44,528 bases of DNA from Bacillota bacterium (GTDB taxonomy: Bacteria; Bacillota; SHA-98; Ch115; JABLXJ01). The stretch covers positions 390,538 through 435,065 of the forward strand of contig JABLXJ010000001.1 of assembly GCA_013178125.1 (NCBI GenBank), in the 5' to 3' direction. Positions 40,252 to 44,528 of this stretch are shown here, piece after piece. Position numbers and translations under genes: made by a program. The notes under the pieces are model-generated. The model ran no database searches and was not told the DNA's origin. It saw only the letters and a program-made list of their open reading frames with translations. Position 1 is the first letter of the stretch. The number at the start of each line of letters is the position of its first letter.

Positions 40252-41238
40252 TTGAGTAAGAGGGTTGCTGTTATCATGGGCGGGCGTTCGAGCGAGCGGG
40301 AAATCTCGCTCAAGACAGGGACACAGGTGGCAAAGGCCCTGGAGATAAAGGGGCATGAGGTGTTAATGTTTGATCTAGACGAACACCTCGTGACGAATCT
40401 ACAGAATAGCAAACCGGATGTAGTATTTATCGCCCTTCATGGGCGCTACGGTGAGGATGGGTGCATCCAGGGGATGCTCGAGATACTCGGGATCCCGTAT
40501 GTTGGATCCGGCGTCTTGGCAAGCGCACTAGCTATGGATAAGGAGATGTCCAAGAAGATATTTCGCCTTGAGGGTATACCAACGCCCGCAAGTTATTGTA
40601 TTCAAAAGCAGGGCTACGAGGTGTTAAAGGAGAATTCAAAGGTTAACGATATTGTGACCACCCTGGAGAAGAAGTTCAAGTATCCCATGGTGGTTAAGCC
40701 AAACAGCCAAGGTTCAACCATCGGTTTGAGCGTCGTGAACGAAAGAGGGGAGTTTCTTGCTGCGCTCGAGAGCGCCTTTGAATATGATTCAAGGGTTCTC
40801 GTCGAGGAGTATATCAAGGGAACGGAGATAACCGTGGGCATAATTGGGAATGAGAATCCTAGGATCCTGCCTGTGATCGAAATAGTCCCGCTCACGGGCT
40901 TCTATGATTACAGGACCAAGTACACCCAGGGATTGAGCGAGCACATTATCCCCGCGAGGATAGGTGAAATGGCAACCAGGAGAGCGAAGGACCTGGCCCT
41001 TCGCGCCCACTGTGCTTTTGGCTGCAGGGGGATGTCGCGGGTTGATATGATAATAAGCTCCGAGGATACGCCGAATGAAATATATGTGCTGGAGGTTAAT
41101 ACGATACCAGGCATGACTGAGACGAGCCTGGTGCCTGATGCCGCTCGAGCGGCGGGCATAGACTTCCCCGAGCTTGTCGACATGCTGGTTGGTTTTACAC
41201 TCGAAGATGATTCGAGGGTTCCCGATAGGACAACCTGA
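40252..41238 (+). CDS. ddl: D-alanine--D-alanine ligase
   Basis: Ddl makes the D-Ala-D-Ala dipeptide of peptidoglycan. The 328-residue ATP-grasp protein has the N-terminal VIMGGRSSEREISL, the ATP-binding VVKPNSQGSTIGLS, and VLEVNTIPGMTETSLVP. I choose TTG 40252, 6 nt after GGGGGAT, which gives a standard Ddl start; an ATG at 40207 would add 15 residues. VanA-type substitutions are not apparent, but that would need alignment. It is convergent with the 3D gene. Confidence 0.93.
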   Translation: MSKRVAVIMGGRSSEREISLKTGTQVAKALEIKGHEVLMFDLDEHLVTNLQNSKPDVVFIALHGRYGEDGCIQGMLEILGIPYVGSGVLASALAMDKEMSKKIFRLEGIPTPASYCIQKQGYEVLKENSKVNDIVTTLEKKFKYPMVVKPNSQGSTIGLSVVNERGEFLAALESAFEYDSRVLVEEYIKGTEITVGIIGNENPRILPVIEIVPLTGFYDYRTKYTQGLSEHIIPARIGEMATRRAKDLALRAHCAFGCRGMSRVDMIISSEDTPNEIYVLEVNTIPGMTETSLVPDAARAAGIDFPELVDMLVGFTLEDDSRVPDRTT

Positions 41239-41276
41239 ACCATAATAAAAAAGCCATGATAAAGAAACAGGACAGG

Positions 41277-41744
41277 CTAGAATGCTGGCCTGACCTGCCA
41301 GATATTTAGCTCCCTGATGCCGAATTTTAATGCTTCCTCATGGGTGGACATAAAGATATCTATCCGGTGACCCTTTATAGCCGATCCTGTATCTTCGGCC
41401 CGGTATATTCCCATTCCCTCTATATATACCCATGTTCCAAGCGGTATCACATCCGGGTCAACCGCAATCGTATGATCGACCCTGGCAAGATGCCCTGCTG
41501 CTGTTACTCCAAAGGCGGGGTGTTCCTCGCCTTTCCCAGTGCATCTTGGACAAGCGTCATATGCCGTGGCTGTAACGCGGACCGGGCTTGCCGCTGGATC
41601 CGCCGGAGCCATGGAGGCCGCAATCGCGGCATGTGCCAGGTTTCAACTTAAAAGGATCACAGGTAATGTACCCAGGGCTACTCCCGCAGTAGTCACAACT
41701 ATCACGGCTCTAAGCGTTCTTGTGAGCCTGTGATGATATCTCAT
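41277..41744 (-). pseudogene. 3D-domain cell-wall protein with in-frame TGA
   Basis: From ATG 41744, with AGGAGG 9 nt upstream, codons 1-33 encode a signal-peptide-like sequence (basic MRYHHRLTRTLR, then a hydrophobic core to LPVILLS). Codon 34 is TGA (41643-41645). The same frame continues NLAHAAIAAS and a 3D domain to 41277. The 3D domain has TATAYDACPRCTGKGEEHP, VDHTIAVDPDVIPLGTWVYI, and AEDTGSAIKGHRIDIF, with the three conserved Asp residues. If TGA were a Trp codon, a normal secreted protein with an AHA cleavage site would result. Translation could instead restart at ATG 41612. 3D proteins are usually peptidoglycan-active; the stop may be a mutation, an error, or recoding. Confidence 0.7.
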
Positions 41745-41894
41745 ATCGCCTGGCCTCCTGGTATTAAAGGATAGTGGTATTAAACAATATTGAGGCTGGG
41801 TAGGCCTCTAGAGTCGTAATTTAGGTTGCCCAATATAGGGCAGGGTTTAATCATTAAAAACATGAGAAACCTGGATGATAGTGGGGGTGGCTGA

Positions 41895-43511
41895 ATGTTC
41901 AGGTTTGACGTGCAGCTGCAGGAAATATCTCAAAATTTAAAAACAATTATTGATAACATCAGCGAGGGAATACATGTAATCGATGGCGACGGGCGGCTAG
42001 TTTTTATAAATGACGTGGCTCGAGGCTTATTTCACACGGAGAACTCCGACATGGCCGGCAAACATATAACGGAGGTATTCGCGGGAAGCCCATCAAGGAG
42101 TGAGGCGCTTCTGGAGGCGATGAGGACCGGCCGGGTCGTGGTCGAGAGGGAGGAGACATTCACCAGGGATGATGGGGGCATCCTGACCGTCGCATCCATA
42201 AATGTCCCGGTCAAACTGGGGAGCCGGATTATCGGCGCGGTCAAAATATCTCGCGATGACGCGGTTGTAGCGGAGCTGACGCGGAGGATTGTCGATCTCC
42301 AGACAAGGCTTTATGAATATAGAGCGGCGGGGACATCGAGAGGTGCGGAAGCAGTGGAGGCATCAGCAGGGGCAAATGAAAATGAGACCAGGATGAAATG
42401 GGAGTCTCCCTCGGCGTCGTCTCCGGCCGGTGTTGAGGAGATTGTAGGGGTGAGCGAGCCGATAATCCGGCTGAAGCATATCCTGCAGGAGATCGCAGGG
42501 GTTGATGAACCCGTGCTGCTTTATGGAGAGCCAGGGGTCGGGCAGGAGCTTGTTGCAAAAGTTATACATGTGCAAAGCAATCAAACCAGGCGTCGCGGCC
42601 CGTTTATCTGCCAGAGTATAAGGGCTATTCCTGGTAGCATGGTCGAGGCGCTTCTTTTTGGCGCATCATCCTCACCGGGGACAGTAGAAACAGGTCGGGA
42701 TGGAGCAGGGGGAGGAGAAGGAGGGCAAGGATGGCGGAGTATAATCGGCCTGGCGGATGGCGGCACGCTTTTTCTCAGGGATATAGACGCCATGCCCGGT
42801 GAGCTCCTGGCCAGGCTTATCACGGTTGCCCGGGAAGGGCGGGTTTTCAGGGCCGGAAGTGCAGGGCCGGAAAGAGTTGATATTAGATTCATATTTGGGA
42901 TTTCTACAACGGGGGAATCTCTACCCCCGGCCCTGGCCGGCGTGGCTGGCACCATTTCCGTTTTCATCCCACCCCTAAGGGACAGGAAAGAGGATATTCC
43001 CAACCTGGTGGCGCATTTTATCTCAGAATTCAATAATAGGTTCGGGAAGCATTGCATGGGTATATCCGGTGCAGTAAGTGCTGTTCTTCAGGATTATGAC
43101 TGGCCGGGAAACGTAAGGGAGCTCAAATGCGCAATCGAGCAAGCCATGATCCTGCTCGAGGATGATTGGATAAGACTTGAGCACCTCCCGCCCAATTTGC
43201 AGCATGTTGCCAGGGAGCTCGGACCCAGGTTGTCAGAGAGTGAGCGTCCCCTGGCCCTGGAGACCGGGCTATTAGCCCTGAGCAAATCCGGGCTGCCAGT
43301 CTCAAACAAACCTGAGGTCTCAACAAATAAACCTACAGGCTCAAATAGACTAGCCCGCCCCCTCAGGCACGCTCTTGAAAACCTCGAGATTGAGATGGTG
43401 AACGAGGCGATGAAAAGGGCTGGCGGTAATATTTCCAGGGCGGCCAGACTCCTTGGCATTCCCCGCCAGACCCTCCAGTACAGGTTGAAGAAATACAACA
43501 CTATATCTTGA
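41895..43511 (+). CDS. PAS / degenerate sigma-54 AAA+ / Fis-type regulator
   Basis: The 538-residue protein has a PAS domain (about 10-120), a linker with a low-complexity stretch (145-180), an AAA+ domain of the sigma-54 activator type (about 183-440), and a C-terminal Fis-type helix-turn-helix (NEAMKRAGGNISRAARLLGI onward, about 500-536). The AAA+ domain appears inactive: Walker A is GEPGVGQE, with Gln217 for the catalytic Lys; Walker B is TLFLRDID rather than LFLDEI; the GAFTGA loop (about 256-282) is a Gly/Ser-rich stretch; and the FRxDLYYRL arginine region is missing. ATG 41895 has GGGGTGG upstream. It may bind DNA without activating sigma-54. Confidence 0.85.
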   Translation: MFRFDVQLQEISQNLKTIIDNISEGIHVIDGDGRLVFINDVARGLFHTENSDMAGKHITEVFAGSPSRSEALLEAMRTGRVVVEREETFTRDDGGILTVASINVPVKLGSRIIGAVKISRDDAVVAELTRRIVDLQTRLYEYRAAGTSRGAEAVEASAGANENETRMKWESPSASSPAGVEEIVGVSEPIIRLKHILQEIAGVDEPVLLYGEPGVGQELVAKVIHVQSNQTRRRGPFICQSIRAIPGSMVEALLFGASSSPGTVETGRDGAGGGEGGQGWRSIIGLADGGTLFLRDIDAMPGELLARLITVAREGRVFRAGSAGPERVDIRFIFGISTTGESLPPALAGVAGTISVFIPPLRDRKEDIPNLVAHFISEFNNRFGKHCMGISGAVSAVLQDYDWPGNVRELKCAIEQAMILLEDDWIRLEHLPPNLQHVARELGPRLSESERPLALETGLLALSKSGLPVSNKPEVSTNKPTGSNRLARPLRHALENLEIEMVNEAMKRAGGNISRAARLLGIPRQTLQYRLKKYNTIS

Positions 43512-43865
43512 ATCTCGAGACCAGGCTCTGCAGGGCTCGAGCCATCTTGGCGAGAGAATCCGCGGAGGCTGACATCTCCTGGATGGTTGTGTGGATACTT
43601 CTGTTTCTATCGTTTTGGTTGCATTTGTTTTGCCACCGGGCCTTCCAGCAGCACATCAGGCCTTATAGGCTTCTTCCCCTATCACACTTAGAAACCGGGG
43701 CACATACTATGTAGTGCGGTAATGCGAGGGGGCAGGGTATATGAAATCTGTCTCCTCGAACCAGCGACCAGATGCGGGTCAGTCCCCACCACGGGCGGGC
43801 CGTGAGCCGATCAGCTGCTGGCTCAACCGCCTGGGGGGCGACGGCTTGCAGGGAGGTGAAATCAT
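43512..43865 (+). other. Non-coding or weakly coding gap after the regulator
   Basis: This 354-nt stretch has one weak frame (ATG 43583, Trp/Leu/His-rich, 43 codons) with a distant GGAGG, which I do not accept as a gene. CATACTA at 43703-43709 matches a sigma-G -10 exactly, but no good -35 lies 18 nt upstream. A stem GAGCC/GGCTC (about 43802-43825) precedes the small membrane ORF. Confidence 0.4.
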
Positions 43866-43979
43866 ATGCCAGATACGAGTGAGGTCAAGGCCTTAGCGAG
43901 CAGCCCTGGTGGATGGTGGATCTGGGTAATCATCCTGGCGGTCTTTACTATAGCAGTCCTCAGCATTTGGGTCTTCTAA
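43866..43979 (+). CDS. 37-residue single-helix membrane peptide
   Basis: ATG 43866 lies 7 nt after a strong GGGAGGTGAA site and opens a 37-codon frame to TAA 43979. The product has a short polar N-terminus (MPDTSEVKALASSPGG) followed by a Trp/Ile/Val-rich helix (WWIWVIILAVFTIAVLSIW). It is likely a small membrane protein. It is followed by a terminator at 44051. I recognise no family; similarly small membrane peptides occur in sporulation. The Shine-Dalgarno and hydrophobic pattern support it. Confidence 0.6.
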   Translation: MPDTSEVKALASSPGGWWIWVIILAVFTIAVLSIWVF

Positions 43980-44050
43980 TCCAGGCTTTGTAGCCGAGAT
44001 CATCCAGGATAACCGCCAACTCCGGTTGACAGAGTAGAGAAAACGCTGAA

Positions 44051-44088
44051 GGCAGGGTATGGTAGATTCCTACCTTACCCTGCTTTTT
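44051..44088 (+). terminator. Intrinsic terminator after the small membrane ORF
   Basis: GCAGGGTATGGTA (44052-44064) and TACCTTACCCTGC (44071-44083) pair at 12 of 13 positions around a 6-nt loop, then TTTTT (44084-44088). It ends the plus-strand transcript that includes the 37-codon ORF. Confidence 0.8.
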
Positions 44089-44123
44089 ACATGCCCTTGA
44101 AAATGATGAAGTGAAACACAGGA

Positions 44124-44195
44124 AAAACCCCTGGCGTGGTGCCTGCCGGGATAGTTTATCCAGCTTCCGGCTCTATCCGGCAGCATTCCCAGGGG
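44124..44195 (-). terminator. Terminator of the tRNA-Trp transcript
   Basis: On the minus strand CCCCTGG (44189-44195) pairs with CCAGGGG (44129-44135); an inner 11-bp stem (44144-44155 with 44173-44183, one bulge) lies within. The minus strand then reads TTTTT (44124-44128). It lies about 37 nt downstream of the tRNA 3' end. Confidence 0.7.
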
Positions 44196-44231
44196 CTATG
44201 AAGAATTAAGAGGGTTATGAATAATAAAAAA

Positions 44232-44307
44232 TGGCAGGGGAGACAGGACTTGAACCCGCAACCTACGGTTTTGGAGACCGCCGCTCTGCCAGTTGAGCTA
44301 CTCCCCT
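44232..44307 (-). tRNA. tRNA-Trp (anticodon CCA)
   Basis: The 76-nt gene folds as a standard tRNA: acceptor AGGGGAG/CTCCCCT, discriminator G, encoded CCA (44232-44234 complement), D-stem GCTC/GAGC, anticodon CCA (44272-44274 complement) in CTCCAAA, and T-loop TTCAAGT. The discriminator and acceptor resemble E. coli tRNA-Trp. It has its own promoter and terminator, so it seems to be transcribed alone rather than with secE-nusG. Confidence 0.95.
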
Positions 44308-44355
44308 GCGCAATCTCTGGTGTATTTTCGAACATATATTTTTGAATACGATTTT

Positions 44356-44384
44356 ATGATATCTAATATCTCGGGATTTGTCAA
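44356..44384 (-). promoter_or_regulatory. Sigma-A promoter for tRNA-Trp
   Basis: On the minus strand TTGACA (44379-44384) and TATCAT (44356-44361) are separated by exactly 17 nt. The tRNA begins about 42 nt after the predicted start. The remaining 44385-44528 to the edge holds no gene I can support. Confidence 0.75.
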
Positions 44385-44528
44385 GAGCAATGCGCGAGCG
44401 CCAGGTCCACGTCAAAGTAATTCTTCTTAGGCACCCTGGGGTTTGGCGGCCTGGCCATGGAGGCGGGTGATCCGCCTAATGAGAGCTTGTGTGGATGCGG
44501 GATTGTGAGAAATGGGGACTGGCGGCGA

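Noticed and set aside
43508-43714. 68-codon frame beginning at TTG 43508 after the regulator
   Set aside because: It begins within the regulator's stop region without a ribosome binding site, and its composition is uneven; the inner ATG 43583 is also poorly served.
43741-43896. 51-codon frame from ATG 43741 with a GAGGGGG site
   Set aside because: The product has no recognisable feature and overlaps the better supported 37-codon membrane ORF in another frame.
44381-44528. Minus-strand frame open to the right window edge, ending at the tRNA promoter
   Set aside because: Its end falls inside the -35 box of the tRNA promoter, it matches no family, and it is too short at the edge to support.

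Overview
The window is chromosomal DNA of an endospore-forming member of the Bacillota (Firmicutes), probably an anaerobic Clostridia/Limnochordia-type lineage; I cannot place it more precisely from sequence alone. The evidence is dense sporulation gene content (gerM-like, spoIIM, dacF, spoIIAA-spoIIAB-sigF, spoVAC-D-E, ytfJ, spoIIP, the YIEGIA module), an IspH-ribosomal protein S1 fusion, G+C-rich coding DNA, and many GTG or TTG starts behind strong Shine-Dalgarno sites. I see no insertion sequence, phage, CRISPR array or rRNA.

Layout. 1-359: a truncated minus-strand GerMN gene. 560-4286: DUF3866, a minus-strand MciZ-like peptide, ADP-ribose pyrophosphatase, SpoIIM and XerD. 4367-8777: phosphopentomutase, the DacF D,D-carboxypeptidase, then spoIIAA-spoIIAB-sigF behind a consensus-like sigma-H promoter. 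8956-11504: a sigma-G-like promoter, a dodecin, a 120-nt cloverleaf-like palindrome, and spoVAC-spoVAD-spoVAE. 11644-14745: three genes of the 2-hydroxyacyl-CoA dehydratase activase superfamily with no dehydratase beside them. 14752-20839: lysA with a promoter and terminator-like leader, a site-2 protease, trpS, scpA, scpB, DUF2953 and ytfJ. 20907-27908: ktrA, an RsuA-type pseudouridine synthase, a small membrane protein, hisC, cmk, plsC and ispH-rpsA. 28247-31816: a DUF1614-spoIIP-YIEGIA-capping subunit-DUF3189 sporulation block. 31898-41238: PrsA-like foldase, DUF512 protein, der, plsY, zinc-ribbon protein, HEAT-repeat protein, mgtC, surE, a small membrane protein and ddl. 41277-43511: a minus-strand 3D-domain gene with an in-frame TGA, divergent from a PAS/AAA+/Fis regulator whose ATPase motifs are destroyed. 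43866-44384: a 37-codon membrane ORF and a minus-strand tRNA-Trp with its own promoter and terminator.

How it fits together. Candidate promoters for sigma-H (spoIIA), sigma-F (ytfJ, perhaps dacF), sigma-E (mciZ-like, spoIIM, gerM-like) and sigma-G (dodecin-spoVA) suggest that the compartment programme of sporulation can be read from the DNA here. Housekeeping genes for the envelope (dacF, ddl, plsC, plsY, prsA), chromosome segregation (xerD, scpAB), ribosome assembly (der, rpsA) and division control lie between them. The points most worth following up are the degenerate sigma-54-type regulator beside the TGA-interrupted 3D gene, the MciZ-like peptide, the dodecin that appears forespore-controlled, the orphan activase trio, and several structured non-coding segments.
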